A program made the position numbers and the translations under genes. A DNA stretch of 64,000 bases, taken from Hymenobacter lapidiphilus. GTDB taxonomy: Bacteria > Bacteroidota > Bacteroidia > Cytophagales > Hymenobacteraceae. Positions 51,264 through 60,300 of this stretch are shown here, piece by piece; the first letter of the stretch is position 1, and the number at the start of each line of letters is the position of its first letter. The notes beneath the pieces are model-generated. The model had not been told where the DNA came from and ran no database searches. It was given only the letters and a program-made list of their open reading frames with translations. Location of the stretch: positions 54,395-118,394 of the forward strand of contig NZ_JABKAU010000012.1 of assembly GCF_013377885.1 (NCBI RefSeq), in the 5' to 3' direction.

Positions 51264-51518
51264 CTACTGTCGGGGCTTCTTGTATTTGTACTTCTTGGGC
51301 GCGTCCACCATTCGGAATTTCTGGGGGTCGTTTGCTTTCAAATCGATGCCCAGGCCGATAGGACTGCGGTTTTTGAAGGAGCGCGAATTGTCGTTGGAGC
51401 GCTTGACGGAGGTGGTATTGAAGCGGGTTGGACGCTCCATCATTTTATCTTCGCTGGAACAGGAGGCGGAGCCTACCAGCAGTAAGCCCAGTGCAAAGTT
51501 GAGTAGCAGAATTTTCAT
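51264..51518 (-). CDS. Small basic lipoprotein
   Basis: 84 residues. The lipoprotein signal peptide MKILLLNFALGLLLVGSASC has Cys20 in a Ser-Ala-Ser-Cys lipobox. The mature tail is strongly basic (KRSNDNSRSFKNRS, KKYKYKKPRQ). No family is recognised. It is monocistronic, ending next to the heptamer repeat. Confidence 0.72.
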   Translation of the reverse strand: MKILLLNFALGLLLVGSASCSSEDKMMERPTRFNTTSVKRSNDNSRSFKNRSPIGLGIDLKANDPQKFRMVDAPKKYKYKKPRQ

Positions 51519-51666
51519 GGTGGGTGGTGCAGAGTGACAATTGATAACCGGCGCATCTACAACAGTTTGCTGCAGTTGCTCAGTTACTTGTTTGGCCTTT
51601 GTACCTCATCCCGCCTCAAAAGGATACAGTTGTCGCCGAATAATACCAGAAGTTCTTTTGCAAGGC

Positions 51667-52416
51667 TTAAAGGCTCAGCAATTCGCGGAAGCGTGCCGAC
51701 TGCTGGCGAGATACCTCCACCTCAGGCCCGCCCCGCAACCTGATTTTGAGCGTATTGCTGAACCAGGGCTCGATGCTTTCCACCCATTTCAGGTTGATGA
51801 TCTGCTGGCGGTTGGCCCGGAAGAATGTGCGCGCATCCAGCCGCTGCTCCAGGTGCTGCAACGTGCGCGGAATAAGCGGCCGGTGCGTATCGAAGTAGAT
51901 TTGGGTGTAGCCGGCGCTGATTTCGAACAGGCGCACCTCGCTCAGGCGCACAAACCAGCACTGCTCGCCGTCGCGCACAAACACCTGGTCGTTTTCGGTG
52001 AGCGGGGTGGTAGCCGCCTCGGTCGGGGCTTCGGGGGCCGCAGTAGCGGCCGGATCGGGCAGCGCGGCGGCTCTGGCCCGCGCTTTGGCCAGCGCTGCGG
52101 CCAGCCGCTCGGTTTGCACCGGTTTAAGCAGGTAGTCGAGCGCGTTTACCTCGAACGCCTGCAACGCGTACTCGTCGTAGGCCGTGGTGAAGATGACCTG
52201 GGGCGCGGCTTCCAGCGAAGCCAGCAGCTCGAAGCCGGTTTCGCCGGGCATGTGAATGTCGAGCAGCAGCAGATCGGGCCGAACGGTGGCCAGCAGCTCG
52301 CGGGCCTCAGCGGCGTGGCGCGCCTCGCCCACCACGGTTATATCGGGGAAAACACCCAGCAGGTGCCGCAGTTCGGTGCGGGCCAGCCGCGAATCATCGA
52401 CGATAACAACTTCCAT
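51667..52416 (-). CDS. LytTR-family response regulator
   Basis: 249 residues. The receiver domain (1-115) has acidic pocket Asp7-Asp8, phosphoacceptor Asp53 (LLLLDIHMPG), Thr and Lys in TTAYDEYA and LLKPV. An Ala/Pro linker leads to a LytTR DNA-binding domain (about 145-249: FVRDGEQCWFVRLSEVRLFE to SRQQSARFRELL). It is the partner of the sensor kinase encoded upstream, 124 bp away across a palindromic repeat. Target genes are unknown. Confidence 0.93.
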   Translation of the reverse strand: MEVVIVDDSRLARTELRHLLGVFPDITVVGEARHAAEARELLATVRPDLLLLDIHMPGETGFELLASLEAAPQVIFTTAYDEYALQAFEVNALDYLLKPVQTERLAAALAKARARAAALPDPAATAAPEAPTEAATTPLTENDQVFVRDGEQCWFVRLSEVRLFEISAGYTQIYFDTHRPLIPRTLQHLEQRLDARTFFRANRQQIINLKWVESIEPWFSNTLKIRLRGGPEVEVSRQQSARFRELLSL

Positions 52417-52484
52417 AAATCACTGATTAGCGCTGATTGTATTGATTTCGCTGATTTTCGGCAGGAATAAAGCGAATAAAGAAC

Positions 52485-52593
52485 GTCATGCTGAGCGGAA
52501 CCGAAGCATCTCTACCGCAATGCGAATCCTGATAGGTTTTCACCGGCGCGGTAGAGATGCTTCGGCTCTGGCTCCACCTTCGCTCAGCATGAC
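52485..52593. repeat. GTCATGCTGAGC-family palindrome overlapping a kinase gene
   Basis: The outer stem is GTCATGCTGAGCG (52485-52497) with CGCTCAGCATGAC (52581-52593). The inner stem is CCGAAGCATCTCTACCGC (52501-52518) with its exact complement (52548-52565). The right half lies inside the 3' end of the sensor kinase gene, so the repeat supplies its stop codon and last codons. Confidence 0.92.
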
Positions 52594-53691
52594 TGGTGTT
52601 TTATCAACTCCACTTTGCACCGGCAGCTGCAGATGGGCCACCACGGTATTGGGGCAGTGTGGGTCGTTGGCCAGGTGCAGGTGGGCGGCGGGGCCGAAGA
52701 GCAGGACCAGCCGCTCGCGGGCGTTGCGCAGGCCTACGCCCTCGTGGCCGGGCGTGGGGGCGAAGCAGCCGGTGTTACGCACGCGCAGGTGCAGCGTGTT
52801 GGAGTCGTTGAGCTGGGCCGTGAGTTGGATGGTGCCGCCTTCGGGCCGGGGCGCGAGGCCGTGCTTGATGGCGTTTTCGATTAGCAGCTGCACCGTCATG
52901 GGCGGAATGAGCACGGGCAGCGCGGCCGGGTCCACGTCGAGCGAGTAGCTCAGGCGCTCTTCGAGCTGGATGGCTTCCAGCTGCAGGTAGTGCTCCACGA
53001 TTTCCAGCTCGCGGGCCAGCGGCACCTGTTCGGTGCTGTTGAGCTGGATGGAATAGCGCAGCAAATCGGAGAGGTGCGTAATCATGGCGCGGGCGCGGGC
53101 CGGGTCCTCCATCACCAGGGCCCGGATGTTGTTGAGGCCGTTGAACATGAAGTGCGGGTTTATCTGGGCCTTGAGCGTGCGCATTTCGGCCTCCCGCACG
53201 GCCGCTGTCAGTCGCCACTTATCCACCTCGGCCTGCCGCGAGCGGCTGAGGTAGTGCCAGCCGAAATAAAAGCCTTCCCAGAGCCAGAGCAGTAGATTGA
53301 CGTTGAGCGCGTAACCGATAAACTGCCCCCAGCCGTAGGGCTGCCCGGTGGGTGCCGGCCGCACCACCCAGTAAATCAGAGCCCAGATGATAACCTGGCT
53401 TAGTACCGACAGCAGCAAGTTGGCCACCAGCAGCCGCCCCAGCAGCGCCAGTGGCGCCAGCTGCGCCCAGCCCAGGGCCCTGATGTGGTAGCGCAATGCG
53501 TGGGTCAGGCCCAGCAGGGTCAGTGCAATGACCAGGCTGATCAGGAATATATCGACTGAAAACCGGCTCAGAATGGAGAAGCCCACCACATTGAACGTAG
53601 CATAAAGCGCCCAGCCCACGGCCTGGCAATACCAGTAGGAGCGGGTGGGCGCCGGCACGGCGGCGTAGGCAGATAGCATAGATCGAAGCAT
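52540..53691 (-). CDS. LytS-type sensor histidine kinase
   Basis: 383 residues. Four transmembrane helices (about residues 20-145) precede the His-kinase domain. The phosphoacceptor His is in INPHFMFNGLNNIRAL (near 179), the N box is VQLLIENAIKHGL, and the G box is GVGLRNARERL. It phosphorylates the LytTR regulator encoded next. The start codon overlaps the upstream gene stop as TGATG. Its last 17 residues (VMLSEGGARAEASLPRR) are read from the palindromic repeat at 52485-52593, so the original C-terminus was probably near HLQLPVQSG. Confidence 0.92.
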   Translation of the reverse strand: MLRSMLSAYAAVPAPTRSYWYCQAVGWALYATFNVVGFSILSRFSVDIFLISLVIALTLLGLTHALRYHIRALGWAQLAPLALLGRLLVANLLLSVLSQVIIWALIYWVVRPAPTGQPYGWGQFIGYALNVNLLLWLWEGFYFGWHYLSRSRQAEVDKWRLTAAVREAEMRTLKAQINPHFMFNGLNNIRALVMEDPARARAMITHLSDLLRYSIQLNSTEQVPLARELEIVEHYLQLEAIQLEERLSYSLDVDPAALPVLIPPMTVQLLIENAIKHGLAPRPEGGTIQLTAQLNDSNTLHLRVRNTGCFAPTPGHEGVGLRNARERLVLLFGPAAHLHLANDPHCPNTVVAHLQLPVQSGVDKTPVMLSEGGARAEASLPRR

Positions 53692-54293
53692 CAGGCCTTA
53701 GCTGAAATGGCGTTGGGACCGGCTATAGCCGCGTACACCTGCCGGTGGCGGCGGTACGAAACGAACAGCAGGCCGGCCAGCACTAGCAGCGCCCCCGTCA
53801 GAAACAGCGGAATCAGGTACAGCTCGGCCGGGTTCTTTATCCGGAGGCCCAGCGCAGTGCAGCCCACCGCAATTACCCCGGCCATAAAGGCGTAGGCTTT
53901 GGTATCGTAGAACCAGGCGTAGGGAAAGAAATGGGCCCCAGTGATGACGCCGTACACCATAATAAAGTGCTGCGGGTAGCGGCTGAACACGAACAGCAGA
54001 ATGGGAAAGTAGAACAGCTGCGCGAAATTCAGCCACAACCCCAGCGGCTGCAGCGGGTTGTGCGGCAGCACCCAGGTAGTGCCCCACGCCTTCGACAGCA
54101 GCCCGGCCAGCGGCAGCACCAGCGCCCCCACAAAAAATGTGATGAAACCCAGCCGGGCCGGTGCGTAGGGCAGCGTCCAGACGAAGGCAATACCGGCCCA
54201 GACGAGGCAGGCGGCCCCGATGAAGTCGAGCCCGTTTTTCGCCCGGACCGACAGCTCCAGCTTCAAGGCCGAAAAGTCTTGTGCAGTTACCAT
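53691..54293 (-). CDS. DUF7010-like integral membrane protein
   Basis: 200 residues with about six helices. Motifs visible are FVGALVLPLAGLLSKAWG, NPLQPLGLWLNFAQLFYFPILLF and GAHFFPYAWFYDTKAYAF, which recall the DUF7010 family; this assignment is from memory of the pattern and is tentative. Its stop overlaps the kinase start by one base (TGATG), so the two proteins are probably coexpressed and this one may sense or transmit the kinase signal. Confidence 0.75.
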   Translation of the reverse strand: MVTAQDFSALKLELSVRAKNGLDFIGAACLVWAGIAFVWTLPYAPARLGFITFFVGALVLPLAGLLSKAWGTTWVLPHNPLQPLGLWLNFAQLFYFPILLFVFSRYPQHFIMVYGVITGAHFFPYAWFYDTKAYAFMAGVIAVGCTALGLRIKNPAELYLIPLFLTGALLVLAGLLFVSYRRHRQVYAAIAGPNAISAKA

Positions 54294-54342
54294 CAGCAGC
54301 GTTTTATAGAGACAAATGGAAGGTGCCGGAGAAAGATAGCAA

Positions 54343-55281
54343 CTACCGGCGGGCCACCGCCGACTGCTTCAGGAAGGCGTCGGTCTGCTGAAGAAACCAG
54401 GCCGTATCGTCCCACATCAAAAAGTGGCGGCCGGCCTCCGACATTTCCACGCGGTGCTGGGGTAAGGCGGCGTACTGGCGCTCGAAAATGGCCTTGGTGC
54501 TTTCCTTCGTCGAGCCGTAATCTTTGTAGGCGGCCCAGGCCCCGAGCACCAGCACCGGCTGCTTGATGCGACCCAGCTCGGTGCGCAAATCGGTGGTGTA
54601 GAGGTCGTACATAGCCTGACCAACGGTGGCGGGGTCGGAGGCTAGGCTCCAGCGGGTGGCCTGGCTGATGCGGGCGGTGTCAGTCATCATGGTGGCCGAC
54701 ATCTGGCGGGCCATGGCGACGGGCATTTTGCCGGTCATCTGCTGGCGCATGCTGATGGCCATCGGCCGGGCCATGGCCACGGTCATATCGGGGTTCTGCA
54801 TGGCGGCCAGAAACGGCAGCGAATCCACAATCACCAGCGGCCCCAGGGCCTCGGGGCGGGTGGTGCTCAGCCACAGGGCCATAAAGCCGCCCAGGCTGTG
54901 GCCCACCACCACGGGTTTGTTCAACTTTTGAGTCTGGATGTAGGTCAGCAGCTGGTCGCGCACGTTGCGCAGCAGCGAATCGGTGCTGGCCGGGGCCGCT
55001 ACGCCCCCAAAACCAGCCAGGCTGACGATGTGGCACTGGTACTGCTTCTGATACCGGGCCACCGTCTCATCCCAGACCGCGCCGGGGCAGGTCAGGCCCG
55101 GAATCAGCAGCATGGGTGCCCCCTTGCCCACCACCCGCACCGAGAAGTTGGGATGCGCGGCCGGGTTGTCGGCTGCTGCGGTAGTAGTGGGGGCCGAAAC
55201 CGGGGCAGCAGTGACGGGCAGGGCGGTGGCGGCCAGCAACAGGGCGGCGGCGAAGGGGCGGAGGGCGGCGGTCAGTTTCAT
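54343..55281 (-). CDS. Secreted alpha/beta hydrolase
   Basis: 312 residues. The signal peptide is about residues 1-25 (ALPVTAA). LLIPGLTCPGAVWDETV is the oxyanion-hole strand, GHSLGGF the nucleophile elbow, VLVLGAWAAYKDYG precedes the acid region, and the catalytic His is likely in EAGRHFLMWDD. The cap domain is rich in Met and Ala (MTVAMARPMAISMRQQMTG). Probably a periplasmic esterase or peptidase-like enzyme of unknown substrate. Monocistronic. Confidence 0.85.
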   Translation of the reverse strand: MKLTAALRPFAAALLLAATALPVTAAPVSAPTTTAAADNPAAHPNFSVRVVGKGAPMLLIPGLTCPGAVWDETVARYQKQYQCHIVSLAGFGGVAAPASTDSLLRNVRDQLLTYIQTQKLNKPVVVGHSLGGFMALWLSTTRPEALGPLVIVDSLPFLAAMQNPDMTVAMARPMAISMRQQMTGKMPVAMARQMSATMMTDTARISQATRWSLASDPATVGQAMYDLYTTDLRTELGRIKQPVLVLGAWAAYKDYGSTKESTKAIFERQYAALPQHRVEMSEAGRHFLMWDDTAWFLQQTDAFLKQSAVARR

Positions 55282-55416
55282 AAGGAGAAGGGGTAGTGGG
55301 TTGGAGTAGCTGATTCAAACCTACTACACTCCCGGCACCTCTGAAACTACTTTCCCGCGAACGGTAAACCAGCCTGCCGAATGGCGGGCCGGGCCTCCCG
55401 AATGGCAACGGCGCTT

Positions 55417-55746
55417 TTACAGTAGCTCGCGCAAATCCTGCCGCAGGTTCTCCACGCCGCGCCGAATTTCCTCCCATACGCCCGTTTCGGAACCAGCCGG
55501 GGCTGCCGCCGCATCGGTAGGCGAGGCGGCCGTGGCCTGGTCGAGCTTTTCGAGCAGGCGGGCGCGCTTGGCTTCTAGGGCCTCGGCGTGCTGCTGATAG
55601 GTAGCCGTAGAGCCGGCCACGGTGGCGTGGGCGCGCCGGTGCAGGGTCTGGATTTTCGTGTCCAGCTCATCAAGGGCCTGCTGCAAATGGGCGGCGCTCA
55701 GGTGGGCCGGCACGCGGATATGGTCGGGGTCGGGAACGGTAGCCAT
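55417..55746 (-). CDS. Small coiled-coil hypothetical protein
   Basis: 109 residues, soluble and helical. A heptad-like helix runs from about 18-75 (ALDELDTKIQTLHRRAH, AEALEAKRARLLEKLDQ) and a second helix closes the protein (VWEEIRRGVENLRQDLREL). An Ala/Pro linker separates them. No family is recognised. The codon use matches its neighbours. Confidence 0.7.
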   Translation of the reverse strand: MATVPDPDHIRVPAHLSAAHLQQALDELDTKIQTLHRRAHATVAGSTATYQQHAEALEAKRARLLEKLDQATAASPTDAAAAPAGSETGVWEEIRRGVENLRQDLRELL

Positions 55747-55835
55747 GGGCAGGGAATAAGGGGAGGTGAAATCAGACCGCGCCCGGAAGGGCCGGCCACC
55801 ACTAAAGAAACGACCTTTTTTGGCCGAAGTTACTT

Positions 55836-56387
55836 TCAGGCCTCACCCCACACCAGCGGCACGCCCAGCTCGCGGGCCAGCGGAGCGGCGGCCGAAGCGT
55901 AAAGCAGCCCCAGCAGCTCGTTTACGGCCGGCGCATATTCGATGCGGTAGTCCTCGTGCATTTTGCCGATGGATTTGAGCACCTCGTGGGTGCGGCGCAC
56001 CAGGTGCTGGAGCAGCGGCTGGGTAGGGCCGTGCAGGCGGGCCGTGGCCTGGGGCTGCTCGCGTAGCACGTTGGTCAGCAGCCGCAGCGTCAGCTCAATT
56101 TCGCCGTGCGTATCGGCCGTTATTTTGGCGTGGTAAGCCAGCCGCTGCTGCAGCTGCCGGACAATGTGCAGCAGGTCGTTGGGCGTCTGGTGGAAGCCAC
56201 GCACCGGGTCATCTACCTGCCGTTGCAGCGCCTCGCGGCGGGTTTCCAGCGCGTCGTCGCCCTCCAGCAGCCGGAACCTCAGCTGCTCAGTCAGCACGGC
56301 ATCTTTGGCCACGAGTTTTGTGAGCAGTTGGTCTTTTTCTTTGGCAGGCAGCGCCAGCAGCGCACGGCGCAGGTCGGGGGATAGCAT
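55836..56387 (-). CDS. Helical hypothetical protein
   Basis: 183 residues from the ATG at 56387 (MLSPDLRRALLALPAKEKDQLL); a longer frame would be read through the AGCTATAG repeats upstream. It is all-helical, with charged amphipathic segments such as LRFRLLEGDDALETRREALQRQVDD and LLHIVRQLQQRLAYHAKITADTHGEIELT. It lacks a signal peptide or helices for the membrane. No known family is recognised. It lies 91 bp after a membrane protein gene on the same strand. Confidence 0.78.
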   Translation of the reverse strand: MLSPDLRRALLALPAKEKDQLLTKLVAKDAVLTEQLRFRLLEGDDALETRREALQRQVDDPVRGFHQTPNDLLHIVRQLQQRLAYHAKITADTHGEIELTLRLLTNVLREQPQATARLHGPTQPLLQHLVRRTHEVLKSIGKMHEDYRIEYAPAVNELLGLLYASAAAPLARELGVPLVWGEA

Positions 56388-56416
56388 ATTAGGTTGTGCT
56401 GTTAGACTTTTTTGAG

Positions 56417-56450
56417 CTATCAGCCTATAGCTGTAAGCTAATAGCTTTTG
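56417..56450. repeat. Degenerate GCTAACAGCT-type repeat
   Basis: AGCTATCAGCCTATAGCTG followed by TAAGCTAATAGCTTTT: short AGCT-containing words in both orientations, similar to the repeats at 13203-13297 and 21811-21905. It lies in the spacer between the two hypothetical genes. Confidence 0.55.
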
Positions 56451-56478
56451 TTGAGTTGACAGATAACCAGCAGCCAAC

Positions 56479-57186
56479 TCAATGAGCCTCCCAGCCCCAC
56501 CCCAGCCGGTAGGCGGACGCGGCCCCGAGCAGCAGCAACAGAAGCACGGAGTTGCGCCAGTCAGAGTTCCAGAGTTGTAGTTGGGCCTCTAGCCAGGAAG
56601 GGGATTCGCGGTCATTATTGATCTCTACCACGCTGGCACACATTATAAGATTGAGAGGTGAAGGAGGCAGAAGCTTTTTTATCGGCTTCGACTTAGTAGT
56701 GAACGTGTAGAAAGCGGTCGGCTCGTGCCGGAGGTCAACCCAGTATTTTTTCATGCTATACACATTGCACCAATCCAACAGCTGTACCAAACTGGAGTAG
56801 CTAGCCCGCCGACTAAAATGCACTTGAAGGCCCCGGTCGTGGTTGGGGTCGACTTGCAAGTGATGAAAAACAGCTTGTGCGTTGCGTAAGGCGAAATAGT
56901 CTTCAAATAAGTTACCCGTTACCGCGAAGATTTGCCAAGGACGAAAGGCTGCTATTGTAGCTGGTGACGAGTAAGGGAGGTTGTAATCGCCTGTACGATA
57001 TTCAGCAGGCAGGTCAAGTTTGGGGTCCAGTGGCAGAAAATTTACCTCCATCACATGCTGCAGCCCTACCCCCCGCACCTGCGGCACGGCCATGCAGCCC
57101 AGCCACAGCAGCCAAGCCAGCGCCAGTAAGCCCGGGGGTAGCAGCAAGGGGCGGCGGTGGCGGCGGGGCAGGGGCAGCAGGAGCAT
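56479..57186 (-). CDS. Membrane-anchored hypothetical protein
   Basis: 235 residues. A basic, Pro-rich N-terminus (LPRRHRRPLLLPPG) precedes a helix at about residues 17-33. A soluble domain with mixed alpha/beta pattern follows (about 50-195), then a second helix (SVLLLLLLGAASAYRLGW) at the C-terminus. The layout of one helix, a soluble domain and AAFRPWQIFAVTG-type strands loosely recalls ExbD-like transporter subunits, but no motif supports that firmly. Codon use in the middle is a little more AT-rich than in neighbours. Confidence 0.7.
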   Translation of the reverse strand: MLLLPLPRRHRRPLLLPPGLLALAWLLWLGCMAVPQVRGVGLQHVMEVNFLPLDPKLDLPAEYRTGDYNLPYSSPATIAAFRPWQIFAVTGNLFEDYFALRNAQAVFHHLQVDPNHDRGLQVHFSRRASYSSLVQLLDWCNVYSMKKYWVDLRHEPTAFYTFTTKSKPIKKLLPPSPLNLIMCASVVEINNDRESPSWLEAQLQLWNSDWRNSVLLLLLLGAASAYRLGWGWEAH

Positions 57187-57268
57187 CGCAATTGAAAATT
57201 GTGTGGACTAAGATACCGAGCCGGCAGCAAATACGAAGACTCTCATCGGCTACTCAGCGCACAAGCAA

Positions 57269-57305
57269 AACGCCCGCCCTTTCCAGTCTGGAAAAGGCAG
57301 GCGTT
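57269..57305 (-). terminator. Terminator of the 1321-residue protein gene
   Basis: AACGCCCGCCCTTTCC (57269-57284) pairs with GGAAAAGGCAGGCGTT (57290-57305), the two non-Watson-Crick positions being wobble or C/A. On the minus strand a TTTT follows. No gene is seen in 57187-57387. Confidence 0.75.
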
Positions 57306-57387
57306 CTACATAAATGGCCCTGAAAAGTGGGCTGACCCCGGTCGAGAGCTACCGGTTAAGGACTCACAATTAACCGCTTCAGCAACC

Positions 57388-60300
57388 CTATTGCTTCACC
57401 AGACGCTTGCTGAACTGACGGCCACCTTCGCCGCGTACGAGTACGATGTAGGTGCCGCTAGGTGCTGTGCGTAGGTCGAGCGTGGGCTGGCTGCCGCCGC
57501 GCGCTGTGGTGGCCAGCACCACCCGGCCTACGGCGTCGAGTACCTGCACCTGGTAGCTGCCCTCGGGCAGCTGGCGCAGGTCGAGTTCGGTGGTAGCCGT
57601 GGTGGGGTTGGGGGCCAGCGAAATGCTGGCGATGCGGCTGAAACGGACTGTTTTCACGTCCGAGTAGCTGCTGGTACCGTCCAGATCAACTTGCCGCAGC
57701 CGGTAGTATACCAGCCCGGTAGCTTTAGCGGCCACGCCCGCGTCGGTGCGGGTGTAGCTGGTAGTGCTGCTGCTGTTGCCCTGGCCGGCTACCCGCGCAA
57801 CCGAGGCGAAGCTGCGGCCATCGAAGCTGCGTTCTACTTCGAAATGGCTGTTGTTCAATTCGGTAGCGGTGCGCCAGGTCAGGCGGGCGTCGGTGTCGCG
57901 CACAGCCTGGGCCTCAAAGGCAACCAGCGTTACGGGCAACGGACGATCCTGCACCGGAATGGAGAAGGTAGCCGTATTGCTGCTGCCGGCTCCGCTGTTG
58001 TCGGTGGCCGTGTAGGTGAAGGTGGCTGTGCCCACAAAACCGGCACTCGGGTCGAAAGTGAGCTGATCGGCGTTGCTGAGCATGATAACCTGACCGGGAA
58101 TAACGGCCGTGCCATTGAGCAGCAGTACGCCCGTGCTGGCATCGGGCAGCGTCCGGATAGTGAACGAGGCTACCGGCGAGGCACCCGGGGCCGTCGAAGC
58201 ACTTACGGGCGAAATACTGGTGGCAGGCGACTGGTTGCTCAGGCCCCGGTTCAGCACGTCGTTGGCCGTCAGACCCACGGTGCAGGTGCCGAAGTACAGA
58301 TCGTCGAGGCCAAAGTCGTTGCCGGAAAAATCTTTGTTCACATCGCGCACCTCAAACACGGCCGTCGTATTGCTACCCGAAAACCAGAGGTCGGCAATCT
58401 GCTGGTAGCTTGTAGTGGTGCCTAGCGTCGTGACGTTGGAAGTGGACTTGCCGTTGATAACGAATCCCAGCTGGGCCGGGCTACCGGGGTTAACGCTGTT
58501 GGCGAAAGCCGAGAAGCTGTAGTACGTGTTGGGCTGCACGGTTATCGTCTGCCGGTACACAATCGAAAGGTTCTGCGAGCCATTCACAATCATGAAGTTG
58601 TCGCCGGCCCCCAAACGGCCTGTGCCTGCGAAACTGGGGTGGTAATTGGCTGCATCAGTTCCTACACTATATAAAGCTTCGGGAATCAGCTCATTATTAA
58701 CTCCGGCAACGTCGGCCACATAGCCATAATCAGAACTAAAAGCCGTATTACCCTGAGTGAAGCTGGGATTCACCAACAGGTTGGTGCCCGTGCCAATGCC
58801 GCAGACCTGGTTGCTGTTGTATACGTTCAGGCTTACAGTAGAGGTATTCGAGAATTCCGGCGTGCTGCCCGGTACCCGCACCCGGTAGGTGAATGCGTCG
58901 GGGCCTATGTAGCCGCTGGCAGGTGTGTAGGTGTAGCTGCCGTTGGCATTGAGCGTGAGCGTACCATTGCTCACTCCTGCAACTAACTGAACCACAAAGC
59001 CGCTGTTGGCCAGGTTGGCCGGGTTATCATCGTTGAGGATAACGTTGCCCGTTTTCGGGCTATTGGCCGGTACCTCGTTGCTATCGTCGCCGGTTACGAA
59101 GAGGTTGCCCGCCTGCACCGTCACGTTGAGCGTAAAGGTGTCGGCGGCGCTGTTGCTGCCTTGGCCGGTGCTGGTGCCCACAGTGCTTAGCAGCGTGTTG
59201 GCCCCGTGGCTGGTAGGCACCGTGAAGCTGAACGTGTACGTGTTGGTCGCTCCGCTGGCAAGCGGTACAGTAGTACCAAAAGTGATGGTGTTTGTGCCCG
59301 GGTCATAAGATGACCCGGCGGGCAGAGCGGCCTGCTGGGTAGGCGTCATGCTGGCACCAGTGGGCAGGCGCACAGTCTGGGTGACCTGGCTAGCGGGCTG
59401 CGGACCGTTGTTGGTGAACGTGGCCGTGTAGGTGCCCGAGGGCTGGCCTGCACCCAGGGTTGCCGGGCCGCTTAGCGCAGTTGTTACGTCGGCCACCGGA
59501 CCAACTACCGGGATGGTGTAAGTGGCGGGAAGATTGGAGCGGATGCCGGCATTGTTCACGGCGAAAAACGTGAAGGTAGCATTGCCCGAAAAACCTGCAT
59601 CAGGGTCGAAGCTCAGGGTTGCGGCCTCTGCAGCCGTTAGGCTCTGGCCCACGGTAACAGGCGCACCGCCCACTCCCTGATATAGAATACCGCTGGCCGC
59701 AGCAGGCAGGGTGGCTACAATGTAGCTTGTAACCGAACCGCCAGCGTTGGGGTCATTGCCGGCCAGTCCGGCAATGGCGGTAGCCGCGTTAGTGCTTGGC
59801 ATAGCCGGCGAGTTGGTCACGCTGATGGCCGTGGGGGGCAGCGGGCTCTGGCCGGCACACAGAGCGCTGTTCGGAATGATCTGGCGAGTGATGCCCGCGC
59901 CAGCCGTACTGCTGTATTCCAGCGTCAGGACGTTGCCACCGCCATCCTCGCCGTAGTAAATCAGAATGTTGTGCAAACCGGCCGAAAGTGTTACCGTGTT
60001 TTGTACCATAACGGCGCCGTGAGCACCGCCATTGTTGATGGTGGCATTAGCCAATGCAGGGGCGAAGGCCGCGTTATCCAGCCACAGGTACGAGGCATCG
60101 TCCGAAGTGAGGTAGAAAGTATAGTCACCGGCGACGGGAATGTTCACGCTACCGCGGTGGCGGGTTGAGAACTGGTTGGGGTCAGTGCCGTCGCCGGCGG
60201 CAGTGGCGGGTGGGATGATATTGCCCCAGCCATCGGCGGCCGTAGTGCTGCTGCCAGTGAAGTTGAGTTGGGGGTCGATGCGGGTCAGGCCGGACGTGTT

